Assembly (NCBI GenBank): GCA_004835665.1
Contig: RBKR01000002.1
Location: 1,674,001 to 1,738,000, forward strand
Reading direction: 5' to 3'
DNA length: 64,000 bases
DNA from: Phoma sp. XZ068
Lineage: Eukaryota; Ascomycota; Dothideomycetes; Pleosporales; Didymellaceae
Each line of letters begins with the position of its first letter. Positions within the stretch are counted from its first letter, which is position 1. Positions 53,920 to 64,000 of the stretch are shown piece after piece. A program made the position numbers and the translations under genes. A model generated the notes under the pieces. The model ran no database searches, was not told the DNA's origin, and saw nothing but the letters and a program-made list of their open reading frames with translations.

Positions 53920-56708
53920 ATGAATCACGATCACCGCGACACCGACCCCTCCCCGCTGGAGGAGTCGTCCTCGTCCTCGAGTCGCCGCAATGCCTCCTCG
54001 CCCGACCCCTTCGTCCCCCGCGTTCCTGGCGCCCCCGGTTACATGACGGTAGGCTCCGGGTCAACACCTGAGGCTGCTGCCCGCTTAGTGTCCATGCTGG
54101 ACGATGATTCTGGGTATGGAGGCAGCACCCATGATGGACAGAGCTCCGTCCCAAGCTGGCACTCTAATATTGGCGAGGACAGGCCCTCGCAATCGCCCAC
54201 AGCCATCCTACCCGCCGGCTCTGGCAACTCGGAGCACGACAGGCAGCGCAGCCATGTCCTGCAGCTGCGCTACAACCAGAACAAGAACGCCCTGGGCCGC
54301 GCCATCCACGGCACCATCGAGACCCTGAAGAGCTTCCAGGAAATGAACCTCAAGTGGCCGGCCCACTATCCCTCCGTGCAGAAGGAGCGCAAACCTTCAC
54401 AATCCCGCGATCCCCGCCCCGGCATCCACCATACACAGTCATCGATCGGCGACTTCGATCCGTTTGCCCGCTCCCCCGAAAGGCCACGGCCACCTCGCCG
54501 CGCCGGCACGTCTATAGGAGATGACCCCATTGCTGAGTCGAGCTCGGCGGCGGCGGCGAAGCAGAAAGAAGAGCCACGTCTAGTCACACCGAAGCTTGCG
54601 CAAGACTTCTCAGTCCTCAAGCTCGAGCTGCGCATGGGCGGCCGCACACAAACCGATCTGGTACACTCGTTAGAAAAAAGCTCAATTGCCTCGCTTCTCG
54701 ATGGCCAGATCCAGCAAAGCATCCGCCATCTGTACTCCATCAAGGAGCGCATCGAAGACACTTCGAGCAAAGTGCTGGTCACCGGAGACCTGAATGCAGG
54801 AAAGTCCACATTCTGTAACGCTTTGCTGCGGAGGAAGGTGCTGCCTGAAGACCAGCAGCCTTGCACAAGCATCTTCTGCGAGGTCCTGGACTTCAAGGAA
54901 AATGGCGGCGTTGAAGAGGTACACGCAGTGCCCATTGGCTCCATCTACAACCGCAACAACGAGAGCACATACACAGTCTTTGATTTGAAGGATCTTGAGA
55001 AGATTGTCATCGACAACGAACGCTGGTCTCAGTGCAAGGTCTACATTCAAGACATCCGCGATGTGGATCAATCCATCTTGAACAACGGTGTCGTAGACAT
55101 TGCACTGATTGATGCTCCAGGTCTCAACGCCGACTCTCTGAAAACCACCGCCATCTTCGCCCGGCAGGAGGAGATTGATGTGGTTGTGTTTGTCGTATCC
55201 GCAACAAACCACTTCACCGAGTCTGCGAAAAACTTCATCTTCAGCGCTGCCCGCGAGAAGGCATACATGTTCATGGTGGTGAACGGTTTTGATGTCATCC
55301 GCGATCAGAAACGTTGTCAAGAAATGATTCTGAAGCAAGTACACGGTCTCAGCCCGGCAACATTCAAAGAGTCGAGCGAACTGGTGCACTTTGTTTCGAG
55401 TAACGCTATTCCTATGGACGCAGGTGGAAGCTCACCACCAGGTGACGACGGTGATGACGACCCATCAGACAAAGGAAAGGGCAAGGGCAAAGAAGCAGAG
55501 AAGATTCGTGACTTCGGTGACCTCGAGACCTCGCTACGACGCTTTGTACTGGAAAAGCGGGCCAGATCGAAGCTGGCACCTGCTCAGACTTACCTCCTCA
55601 ACGTTCTTGGTGATCTTCACAGCCTGGCGACGGTCAACAGCCAGGTTTCCCAGGCCGAACTCAACCGTGTTACAAAGGAAATCGAAGCGCTCGAACCAGA
55701 GTACGAAGAGTCGAAGAAAGCACGCACCGAAGCTGGCGAGCAAGTAGAGCGGACGGTAGAAGACACAACAGCGGATGTATACAGCCACACACGCGACACA
55801 TTGAACAACTGCATTTCAAGGGTTGGAGAGCAAGACATGGGCATTGAGTACCCTGGACTTCTGTCCGCTTATCAGTATGCCGAGGATCTGAGAGATTCGA
55901 TGCTCCACGAGGTGTCAGAAACCGTACGTCTCTGCGAAGAGCATGCACGAACCCAGGCAGTCCAAGGCTACAATGGTATCAAGAACTTGGGCATTCTGCA
56001 TCTTGGCGACGATATCCACGCTGGTGTCACCTTCCGCCCAGAACGCATGTTTAGGAAGTCAATGCACGCTTTGGCACGCCAAGTGGACATCGATATCGAA
56101 CTTTGGGACTTCTTCGACGTTGCCAGCCTCTGGGAACGTCAGGAGAAGGTCGCGGGTACCGGCATGGCCGTCACAGTCGCTGGTGTCATCGGAGGCAGGC
56201 TAGTCGGCGGTGTTGGCTGGCTTGATGGTGCCCTGGGTGCTGCGAAGATAATGGGATCAAACAACATGAAGAGACTCTTGATTCCTGGTCTCATCGCTGG
56301 TGGTAAGTTGCCCTCTCAACATGTCTTTAACGCAATCCATTAACACATACAGTTGCTATCGGCATATCCTACATCCTCTCCTCAGTACCCAAATCCCTCC
56401 CACACCGGCTTTCCGCCAAGTTGGCACAACAACTCTCAGCTATCGACTACACCCACCAGAACGCCCTTCGCATTAGTTCTGAGATCCGCCGCGCGCTCAA
56501 GAGCCCTGCAAACGATGTTCGCATTGGCCTGCAGCGCAACGTCGAGAAGTTGCAGCTCAAGAAGGAGGAGACAAGCAAGTTCAAGCTCGAGGCCGAAGTC
56601 GCGACAAAGTACTTCGGCAATCTCGTCCGCAGAAGCAACGACTTGAAACAGACCGTCCAGAGAGTCGACCTGGAAGCCGCGCCGCCGGCTATCGCGCCAA
56701 GTCTATAA
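53920..56708 (+). CDS. FZO1: Mitofusin Fzo1, outer-membrane fusion GTPase
   Basis: Dynamin-family GTPase of the mitochondrial outer membrane that drives fusion with Ugo1 and Mgm1. Exons 53920-56302 and 56353-56708 join to 912 residues. The ATG at 53920 is the first true one in the frame. Residues 1-220 are a disordered Ser/Pro-rich extension with one helical segment (LQLRYNQNKNALGRAIHGTI). The GTPase shows G1 VTGDLNAGKSTFCNALLRR, G2 PCTSIF, G3 DAPGLN and G4-like VVNGFD. A loop of Gly, Asp and Lys (about 505-525) follows, then heptad repeats around 570-625. Two membrane segments, GMAVTVAGVIGGRLVGGVGW and LLIPGLIAGGVAIGISYIL, are split by a short loop, and the single intron falls inside the second. 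The C-terminal heptad region (IGLQRNVEKLQLKKEETSKF) completes the mitofusin layout. Confidence 0.95.
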
Positions 56709-57042
56709 GCTCACCTTGACATTAACGGAGGAATTCTTTTTAGGCATAGTCTGCATTCACACTTGTACTGTTGTGTATAAAACGGTGGTCATCATTGGGC
56801 AAGGCGTTCTTACGGAGCTGGAGATATGCACGAAACGGTCGCAACAACCCTACACTATACTTTCTCTTGATGGTTGTACATACACTAATTCAATACCCCT
56901 CTTGATCTTTGTACATTCGAAGAATTAGATACACTTTTATGATTTGTTGCTGCCTTACCTCTATGTTGAATTAGTCTGTGCCTCGTAGAACATATCCACA
57001 AGATTGGATTTTCATTCTGTGCGTTTGTTAGTCCTACCGCAC
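56709..57042. other. Convergent 3' region
   Basis: AT-richer stretch between FZO1 and the small minus-strand gene. It holds only 3' flanks; nothing else was recognised. Confidence 0.3.
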
Positions 57043-57282
57043 TCACCGATCCTTTTTGCCTTCGAGGTTGTCGAGAGTTGACTGCCTGTTCATAGATGCC
57101 TCCAGGTCGTCCAACAAAGGCTGGATCTCAGCCCTGTAGTCTGCTGCACTGAAGGTTGCGAGGTCTTTCTTGTGCATTTGCACTTGATCTACAGCGTCTT
57201 CTGCTGGTCGAACTGAGTTTGGCTGCTCTGACTCGGTACTCGTTGGACGTGATGGGGTTTGAGGGGGAGTAGTGTTCGGCAT
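57043..57282 (-). CDS. Small hypothetical protein (79 residues)
   Basis: Frame from ATG 57282: a Pro/Thr/Ser-rich N-terminus (MPNTTPPQTPSRPTSTESEQ) followed by an amphipathic helical half (FSAADYRAEIQPLLDDLEAS, MNRQSTLDNLEGKKDR). The structured tail argues for a real product. Just upstream lies GCAG, so a 5' intron in the leader is possible. No family is recognised. Confidence 0.5.
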   Translation of the reverse strand: MPNTTPPQTPSRPTSTESEQPNSVRPAEDAVDQVQMHKKDLATFSAADYRAEIQPLLDDLEASMNRQSTLDNLEGKKDR

Positions 57283-58001
57283 GCTTACTTTCACTGCGAG
57301 TAAGGATCAGTGGTTGGTGGTTGGGTGGAGTGGTTGACTATGTGGGAGACGCACAATAAAGCCTATTGGAGCCCAGCAACATTGTGACTGAATCCTTTTG
57401 TGCATTCTGAACATAGGCTGTGAAAGTGTCTCAAATGATATGTTGTTGTTCCTTTGTTTCAGATTGGGTCGTAGCCACACCCATACACTGTGATCATGGC
57501 CTTGTGATCTCGACGAACACCACAAAGGAACAAAGCATTCGAGATGTTGGAGTTTTTCGAGAGATATAATGAAAAGCTCAATACGAGTTGTACATTCAGA
57601 TAGTATACCAGTATCTGGCATTGCCCACCGTACTTGAGCTAACTTTTGCTTCAAACTACCAAGTCAAACTGCATGCTTTTCACTCGGCTTGCAATCAAGC
57701 ATGAAGTACAAGCCAGCACATCACGAGCCTCGAATTTCACTGCCTGATCTAGTTTGCCCCTGCACCGTGCACTACGCAGGCGTAAACCAAATACTCGGTC
57801 GACAGACGATAGGCCTTTGGCCGCGCGACGTACCACACCACGAACACCATCCACTTATTGGTACTCACTGGTCAGTTTCACTTGATTCGCGAGTACTCGA
57901 GGCTTGGACTACATGCTCAACGCACCATTCGCATTCTCAATCGTCGAAAATACAGACACCACAACCACCACCGCAAACTTGGCCAAAGAGAACTGTGAAG
58001 T
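57283..58001. other. Divergent intergenic region
   Basis: 720 bp between a small minus-strand gene and a plus-strand hypothetical gene. The right end is rich in ACCACC, typical of a leader. No other feature was recognised. Confidence 0.3.
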
Positions 58002-60185
58002 ATGATGCATCCAGGCGCACCAACACGTCCAGTTAGCGGTACTATCTTCAAAGCTGTGCAGAGTTTACGTCCCCATCCAAGAATTCGCCCCATGTCTAAT
58101 CCACATGCTGAGACGCTCTCTCGGCAGAGCACCGTGGCAGCAGACGGCGATCGGTGGTCGAAGTCTTCTGGAACCGCTGTTAACACGCCAGGAAGCCCAC
58201 ACCTCTATACCTCCAGACGACAGTATGAAGTCGCAAGTAGCAAGGTGCTGGGATCGTTGGGTCATCTCAATACGGATCTTCCAGCTAGCCCGGATTCAAC
58301 TGAGCAAACCTCTAGTCCGCTGTCATCGAGATCAGTGATCTTTCAGGCACAATCACTGTTCATTCCCCGTCCTAGCATCGTTCCAAACACTCCAGAAGCA
58401 GACAAGGTACACGGGACGTTCTGCAGGACGAAAAGGGTAGTCAGGCAAGCCTTGCGTCGAAGCAAGAAGGGACGAGTGAATGAAGCAGGCCCACGAGACT
58501 CGCTTCGTTCAGGCTTTTACTCTGCATCCACCGACTCTCTGATTACGGCAGAGATTGAAGAGGTGCAGTCGAATACCTCTATGATCTCGCATGAGCCTCG
58601 TCAAACTGCACCTTGCCGGCCAATCTCGAAGTTTCTGCCTACACTGACCATCATTATACCTGAAAACGAGACTGGAGACTCGCTCATTGTCAGTGGCGAG
58701 GATGAAGACGACAATCAGGACCAAGAAAGCGATCATAGTAGCGTCTATGTCGCACCTCTTCGCTTGCGAGCATCGAAGCCGACTGTCACGTTGGAAAGCG
58801 ATGACTCTGCAGCTGAGACAACCTTCTACTACGCACCCAGCGCCAAAGAAGACGACGATGTCTTCTCCAGCCCAAACGAGACATCTCAGCTCGCTCGTCC
58901 AGTGACTAGCTTCATGCTCAAGCTGCATGAGGCGATGGAACCAAGATTAGATAATGGTATTAAAATCACACCAGTCTCCTCTACGGATTCGCCGATAAGT
59001 ACTCCATCGTTATCACCAAAGCTTCGACATACAGCTTTAGGCTCGACTCCAGGCTCGCAACCAAACTCTCCGCGATCTCAGTATTCGGCATCAGAGCCTG
59101 CATCAAGCCCTCCTGCGTTGGAAATACCAATGATGTGGCTACCAAACAATAAAGAAGTCAGGGAAACACTGCGAGTGGCACCAAGTCTTGAAGAGGGTCT
59201 TCATGCGAGCGACTTGGAGGTGTATGAGGAGGACGCATTGGCTGCTGCAGCACCAATCATTCGCGGTCTTGACCATGGTGTTGTAGATATTCCTCGATCG
59301 AAGGTACATGAGACGTCTGAGCAAGAAGACATGGCTGTCCTGAATCATCTTCAATCTGAACGCGAACCGAGTTCTAACCAATCGATACTCTCAGACACAA
59401 CTTACCATACTGCAGCAAGCAAGTTGACCGCAGCGTCAGGCGCGGGTTTCTCAACAGCCGCGTCTATGGTACTCACAAGGCCTTTGACAGATGAATCCTC
59501 TGCGTCAAAGAAGCTTGTATCAGAGGCTCTTCCGAGCTCGGGAGTCAGCACTGTAGTACCAACGATGCCTTTCCAGATTCTAGAAACCATTGTCTTCTCT
59601 GCTGCATATGGGGATGCTGAGTGCCAGGATCTAGCCTCAAACCTGTACAAGGAAGTTGCTGAGGCAGACACCTCACGTGCCAACTCCCGATGGGGTGCAC
59701 GAGAGCAGCACTTGCTTCGCCAATCACACCTCGTACAGGAGCTGGACTCCATGGTGCGATTTGGATCTCTGAGGCAGGACGTTTTCGCGATGATCCGAAG
59801 CCATCTATTTCCGAATGTTACTACAGAGGTGCTGAGTGACCTGGCTTTTACGGCGTACATCCAGCGTGCCGTTGGATCTTTTGCTTTGCCTGAAGACACC
59901 GCGAGACAGATACTGTATCTCACAAGCGGCGATGGAGGCGAGAGCTTTGGGCAGTGCTCGCCAGAGGAGGATATCTTCTTTGAGCGCGAGCCGTTCAATT
60001 CGGAGGGTTTCGTGTACGATCATAGCACCAATGACGACTATTATCGACGTCTTTCCTCTATGCCGTCGACCGTCGGTACGTTTGAGTCGGTGGAGCCGGA
60101 CCCGCCATCTGGCCGGCGGTCATCTCATTTCTTGTCAAAAGTCGTGCAGCTATTCCGGCTTGCTCGTTGGAAGCGGACATCATAG
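58002..60185 (+). CDS. Large disordered hypothetical protein
   Basis: Single exon, 727 residues, starting MMHPGAPTRPVSGTIFKAVQ. Residues 1-530 are mostly disordered and Ser/Thr/Pro-rich, with a basic patch (TKRVVRQALRRSKKGR), a short hydrophobic strand (PTLTIIIPENETGD) and an acidic stretch (SGEDEDDNQDQESD). The C-terminal about 200 residues look more ordered and helical (PFQILETIVFSAAYGDAECQ, LVQELDSMVRFGSLRQDVFA, LSDLAFTAYIQRAVGSF), ending in a basic helix (SKVVQLFRLARWKRTS). No known domain, signal peptide or membrane segment is visible. Probably a lineage-restricted regulatory protein; function unknown. Confidence 0.75.
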   Translation: MMHPGAPTRPVSGTIFKAVQSLRPHPRIRPMSNPHAETLSRQSTVAADGDRWSKSSGTAVNTPGSPHLYTSRRQYEVASSKVLGSLGHLNTDLPASPDSTEQTSSPLSSRSVIFQAQSLFIPRPSIVPNTPEADKVHGTFCRTKRVVRQALRRSKKGRVNEAGPRDSLRSGFYSASTDSLITAEIEEVQSNTSMISHEPRQTAPCRPISKFLPTLTIIIPENETGDSLIVSGEDEDDNQDQESDHSSVYVAPLRLRASKPTVTLESDDSAAETTFYYAPSAKEDDDVFSSPNETSQLARPVTSFMLKLHEAMEPRLDNGIKITPVSSTDSPISTPSLSPKLRHTALGSTPGSQPNSPRSQYSASEPASSPPALEIPMMWLPNNKEVRETLRVAPSLEEGLHASDLEVYEEDALAAAAPIIRGLDHGVVDIPRSKVHETSEQEDMAVLNHLQSEREPSSNQSILSDTTYHTAASKLTAASGAGFSTAASMVLTRPLTDESSASKKLVSEALPSSGVSTVVPTMPFQILETIVFSAAYGDAECQDLASNLYKEVAEADTSRANSRWGAREQHLLRQSHLVQELDSMVRFGSLRQDVFAMIRSHLFPNVTTEVLSDLAFTAYIQRAVGSFALPEDTARQILYLTSGDGGESFGQCSPEEDIFFEREPFNSEGFVYDHSTNDDYYRRLSSMPSTVGTFESVEPDPPSGRRSSHFLSKVVQLFRLARWKRTS

Positions 60186-60882
60186 ATCTTATCACGGTAC
60201 TGTATGATTGTTTTACTGAGCGGGTGCAGCGTGGTGTTAGCGGTGGCTGAACATAGATACATAGAGAACAGCATATCAAGATGAATAATGACACGTATCC
60301 TCTAGGCTCTGATCGATTGGCAGCTTCGCAATCTGTGTATCGTGATGACAATCGTCGTTCCCGGAAGGGTCGACGGCTCAGCGCATGTGACATTCCAGGA
60401 AGCCATGACGTCATGGCAATAGCAGATCGATGAGCACCGCGAACAGCTCGACCTTGCAGCGTCAACCTTGCTCCTACTATGCAAGATTAACGACCCGCAC
60501 AAAATCCTGGTCTAGAACAAGATGTGTAAATTGCGACGCGGCTTAAACCAAGGTTGGCACCTTGCGCCATCAGCACCCGCAGGCACGACACTAGCCAATC
60601 CTTTGTGCCGTAAACGTGTAATGAGTGGCTCGATCAAGCTGGGGAACGAATCTGAATGAACTGCGCCCCGCTGTGACGCTCGCACGTAATTGTCCCGCAT
60701 TGCCTGTGCACCCGCGGGGTGATCAGGCCTGTTCCTGTTGCTGTTAGTGCTAGCTACGTCATTCTTCGTTGCTGCCATAACTTCCTCATAAGCTGCTCTT
60801 GTGTTAAACCCTGAAACCTCCACTTCACTGACAATCAAACCCATTTCCACACAGCCAAACAATAACAACCCACACAAACAAC
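60186..60882. promoter_or_regulatory. Upstream region with a 16-bp CRE palindrome
   Basis: GCCATGACGTCATGGC at 60402-60417 is a perfect 16-bp palindrome around TGACGTCA (60406-60413), about 470 bp upstream of the next ATG. A half-site TACGTCA lies near 60755. The last 60 bp are A/C-rich leader. These are candidate CREB/ATF-type sites for the hydrophilic-protein gene. Confidence 0.45.
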
Positions 60883-61922
60883 ATGGAGACCATCAGCAAC
60901 ATTGCGTCCACCGCGACGTCTACAGTCTCGAACCTCATATATGGAAATCAAGACTCAGCTACGAAGACCAACGAGACAGGCGGCACGGAGCCCGTCTCTG
61001 GTAAGACTGGCAAGGGTACCGTCGACGATCCCTACGACCAGGGCAACTCTGGTGAGTTCTACTCTCTGCGTATAATTATCCCTTTCAAGGCACATGCTAA
61101 CAGCGTCTCGCAGAGCCCGCGACCTCCACCACTGGCACGCGCGAAGTAGAGCCCACTGGCTCGATTCAGAAGCCTGAAGACCTCATCAAGGCCTACAACA
61201 ACGAAGCTGGCGACTCCACCACCGGTTCAGGTTCCACCGCTACTGGTATTACAGACAAGGCTGGTGTGACCGAGAAGCTCTGGAAGCCCACAGATGTTGA
61301 TGCTGTCAAGCCCTCGGCCACTGACCCAACTGCGGCCCCTGAGACCGGAGTTGATGCAAGTGACAGTACCGGCAAGGATACTCTCTGGAGGGGTGTAGAT
61401 TCCTACAAGGACACATCGTCTACCGATCCCACCTCTACTGGCGAGTCGACAACCGGTGGCGCCAAGGGTGCCGTTGAGACCGAGCCAAAGAACTACTCCA
61501 TTGGTGATTTGACCAGTGGCAAGGAGACTCCTTCCAAGTCTGTTAGCGACAACACTACTACTGAGAACACGACGTCTCATTCGGCACCCAAGACTGGTGA
61601 GTCTGCCACCAGTCCTCCCGACCTGAGCAACACGTCCCCTGGCGAGAAGCCCAAGTACAGTGCGGACACCCACGAGCCATCTCCCAATGCTGGAGGTACG
61701 TGGACTCAGAAGGTCGGGAATGTCCTGAACAAAGCTGACGGTGTAGCAGGTCTTATTGGTGAGAGGTCTGGCAACGGTGGACCCACTTCTGCCATTCCTG
61801 CAAGCGAGAACAAGTCATCTTCAGTCTCACCTCCTGGTGACGACGATGAGAAGAGCGGTAAGATGGACAAGCTGAAGGACAAGCTGAAGACCAAGCTCCA
61901 CATTGGCTCCAAGGACCACTAG
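60883..61922 (+). CDS. Hydrophilic disordered protein (stress/hydrophilin-like)
   Basis: Exons 60883-61051 and 61114-61922 join to 325 residues starting METISNIASTATSTVSNLIY. After a short amphipathic start, the protein is almost entirely Gly, Ser, Thr, Asp, Glu, Lys and Pro with no Cys and few aromatics. A few short motifs stand out: GKGTVDDPYDQGNS, KPEDLIKAYNNEAGD, GVTEKLWKPTDVDAV and GKDTLWRGVDSYKDT. The C-terminus is a Lys-rich amphipathic helix (KMDKLKDKLKTKLHIGSKDH). No signal peptide. Composition resembles hydrophilins or conidial stress proteins, but no named family was recognised. Confidence 0.75.
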
Positions 61923-62260
61923 ACCATTCATGTGAGATGGCTACAGAATGGTCGATGATGATGAACGAATATGATACCACAGGCCTTTGGAGGAGGAATG
62001 CGATTTGTAGGATACCCCTTAGTAGTGCTTAATGAATTGTTTGCAATGACAGCGGCATGTTAGCGGATTAAAGGAACCTTGGTGATGGTTGCGGAGATGA
62101 TCTCGTGCGGAGTACTACGGCCACTCGGCGCTCTCATTGGCTACCAGCGCGTATCCCTGCAGCGGCACCCTCCAGACCCCTTGCAGTAGTTCCCCAATCT
62201 CCACAATATGAGAACAAGAATCAAACACCACACTCGTTCAGCAGCTGCCACGCCGGCAAG
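61923..62260. other. Short intergenic region
   Basis: 3' flank of the hydrophilic-protein gene and promoter or leader of the DUF3431 gene. No distinct element was recognised. Confidence 0.3.
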
Positions 62261-63507
62261 ATGCCTCGCTTCTCAGCCCGCAACGCCATCGTCCTCGTCA
62301 ACGTCTTCCTTCTTACTCTCCTATGCATACACCTTAAGACGGTGCTCTGGGACAAGAACCCGGGGCGCGCTATCAACGGCGCGGGCTCCCATTTCGCCGG
62401 CCTCTACGAAGACGACGACGGATACGATGGTGGGAATGCGGACGATCGCGACGCCGTTCTTGGCTTGAACGGCATCAAGTCGGACGATGAGTGGAGGAGT
62501 AGGGATGGCAAGATGCTGCAGGTCAATGGGGGATCTGCAGCCGATTTGGTGGGTGGGAAAGGTAGGAAAAAGGAGAAGAGGACAGCAGTCGTGGTGGCGA
62601 GCCAGGCAAGCGAGAACGCGACGTGGATTGACGAGGCGTTTCCCAAGTGGGAGCAGAACATCTACCGGGTGGATGATCCGAGTGCGAAGTTGACGGTGCC
62701 AAAGAATAAGGGGAGGGAGAGTATGGTGTATTTGACGTGCGTGCTCCTCTTTCAAATCTTTCTTCTGGTCAATCTGGACGTCAAAACTAACGTGTATAGC
62801 TACATTATCGACAACTACGATAATCTGCCCAACAACATCCTCTTCATCCACCCCAACCGCTACCAATGGCACAATGACGACCCTGACTACGACGGCCTGC
62901 CCATGCTGCGCCACTTCCAGCTGCCTTACCTCGAGGAACAAGGCTACGTCAACATCCGCTGCGCGTGGTCACTTGGCTGTCCCGCCGAAATCAAGCCGCT
63001 GGCTGAGGAGGGCGAACACAGAGAGGCAGTGCACGCGGGCGGCGACTATAAAAAGGCGTACCAGGTGCTGTTTCCTGGGAAGGAGGTTCCCAAGGAAGTG
63101 GGTGTCAGTTGTTGTGCGCAGTTTGCGGCAACGAGGGAGAAGATTAGGGAGAGGAAGAAGGAGGACTATGTGAGGTACAGGGAGTGGCTCGTAGGGACGG
63201 ACCTCGATGATAGTATCAGCGGGCGCGTGTTTGAATACTCATGGCACAGTAAGTTTTGACCCTTTTATGGAAGGGCTGGCGGCTGTACTGACGTGCTGGT
63301 GCAGTGGTTTTTGGCAAGGAACCTGTTCACTGTCCCAGTGCAAAGGATTGCTATTGCAAGGTCTTTGGTCTCTGTGACCTTACTTGCAAGGAGCCTGGCA
63401 GCTGCGAAAGGCGATACATTCTCCCACCATTCTCGAGTCTGCCGCAAGGCTGGCCCTTTGTGGGATGGAAGGGCGAGCCACGGAAGCGTATGGGCAGCGA
63501 AGAGTGA
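62261..63507 (+). CDS. DUF3431 type II membrane protein
   Basis: Exons 62261-62736, 62800-63248 and 63305-63507 join to 375 residues. The ATG at 62261 is followed by a signal anchor (AIVLVNVFLLTLLCIHL, about 9-25), suggesting a Golgi or secretory-pathway protein with a lumenal C-terminus. After an acidic Gly/Asp linker come the conserved DUF3431 features: TAVVVASQASENATWIDEAF, WEQNIYRVDD, YIIDNYDNLPNNILFIHPN, RYQWHNDDPDYDGLPMLRHF and the Cys-containing VSCCAQFAATREKIRERKKE with WLV. The last exon is Cys-rich (HCPSAKDCYCKVFGLCDLTC). The family is fungal and thought to be glycosyltransferase-related, but without a proven reaction. Intron 1 (63 nt) could be read through without a stop, so retention cannot be ruled out. 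Confidence 0.85.
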
Positions 63508-64000
63508 TTTTTCACTCTGCTCTCGATCTTACATTTCTACGACCAACTAGGCTCCCTACAGAGCCGTACATCGTGGACCCTCTGCTGGATTGCACCTCGT
63601 TATCTCGTAAGGTCGCTCAACCTGCAGTGGTGCACCGCTCTAGAGCGACCGTTCTCAAATCAGCCGGGCACACATTGCGACTTACGTTACCCTGGTACAC
63701 ACCACGTTCTACTCGCTTACTGTGGATTTCGATTCGCCTGAACCTTTTTGGACGGGGAACCAATCCGCGGCACGCTCAATATTCGTCTGCATAGTGCATC
63801 GTTGGGCGGGGTACCTTGGTACATCTGATACTCCTGGCAACATACCCGCTTCCCCGCTGCAGAGCCTTTACCTATTTGCACTTGGCTATCACAGTCCAAC
63901 ATATGCACCGGGGTTCGGCAAGGGGAAGGGCAAAGGGCCACTTTCATGAACTGAAAGTATGCGCGGCGTTGAAGTTTATCTGTCTGCTATGCAGTTCGTT
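63508..64000. other. Terminal intergenic stretch
   Basis: No gene recognised in the last 490 bp. Short overlapping frames only. Confidence 0.3.

Overview
The window looks like a gene-dense stretch of nuclear chromosome from a filamentous ascomycete, most likely a Dothideomycete (Pleosporales-like). This is inferred from many short GT-AG introns of about 45-60 nt with TACTAAC/CTAAC-like branch sites, long single-exon genes, and family content: a Pth11/rhodopsin-type membrane protein, a DUF3431 protein, an Ams2/Spt21-type GATA factor, a group II G-alpha and a DUF7708 protein. There are no bacterial-style operons, and no convincing transposon, rRNA or tRNA gene. Exon joins below were worked out by hand from splice signals and reading-frame continuity. 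They are not transcript-supported.

Left part (1-18.9 kb): a drug-transporter-like MFS gene cut by the window edge; a large AAA ATPase divergent from a DUF7708 protein; dihydroxyacetone kinase; SmD2 of the spliceosome; a 1384-residue Ams2-like regulator with an expanded GATA finger plus a Zn2Cys6 motif; and a seven-helix rhodopsin-fold receptor-like protein. From 18.9 to 23.2 kb no convincing gene is visible, only two weak small ORFs.

Middle (23.2-43.7 kb): BUD32 and a dynactin p25-type subunit share a divergent promoter. They are followed by a coiled-coil protein, a 3 kb apparently non-coding stretch, a group II G-alpha, mitoribosomal mS38/Cox24, a secreted Asn/Gly/Ala repeat protein whose 3' flank carries three hairpin repeats, a hypothetical protein, a small RGG/Gly-rich protein, an FAD amine oxidase, and a polyQ-containing disordered protein.

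Right part (47-64 kb): AMPK gamma (SNF4), a Ptc1-type PP2C phosphatase and ESCRT-III Vps2 lie in a row on the minus strand. Mitofusin FZO1 is divergent from VPS2. Then come a small hypothetical gene, a 727-residue disordered hypothetical, a hydrophilic stress-type protein and a DUF3431 membrane protein.

Most genes are housekeeping and functionally unlinked. The points most worth a second look are the triplicated hairpin after the repeat-protein gene, the expanded GATA finger of the Ams2-like factor, a 13-bp CCAAT+MCB composite shared by two divergent promoters, perfect CRE palindromes near the Ptc1-type gene and near the hydrophilic-protein gene, and the divergent AAA ATPase/DUF7708 pair.
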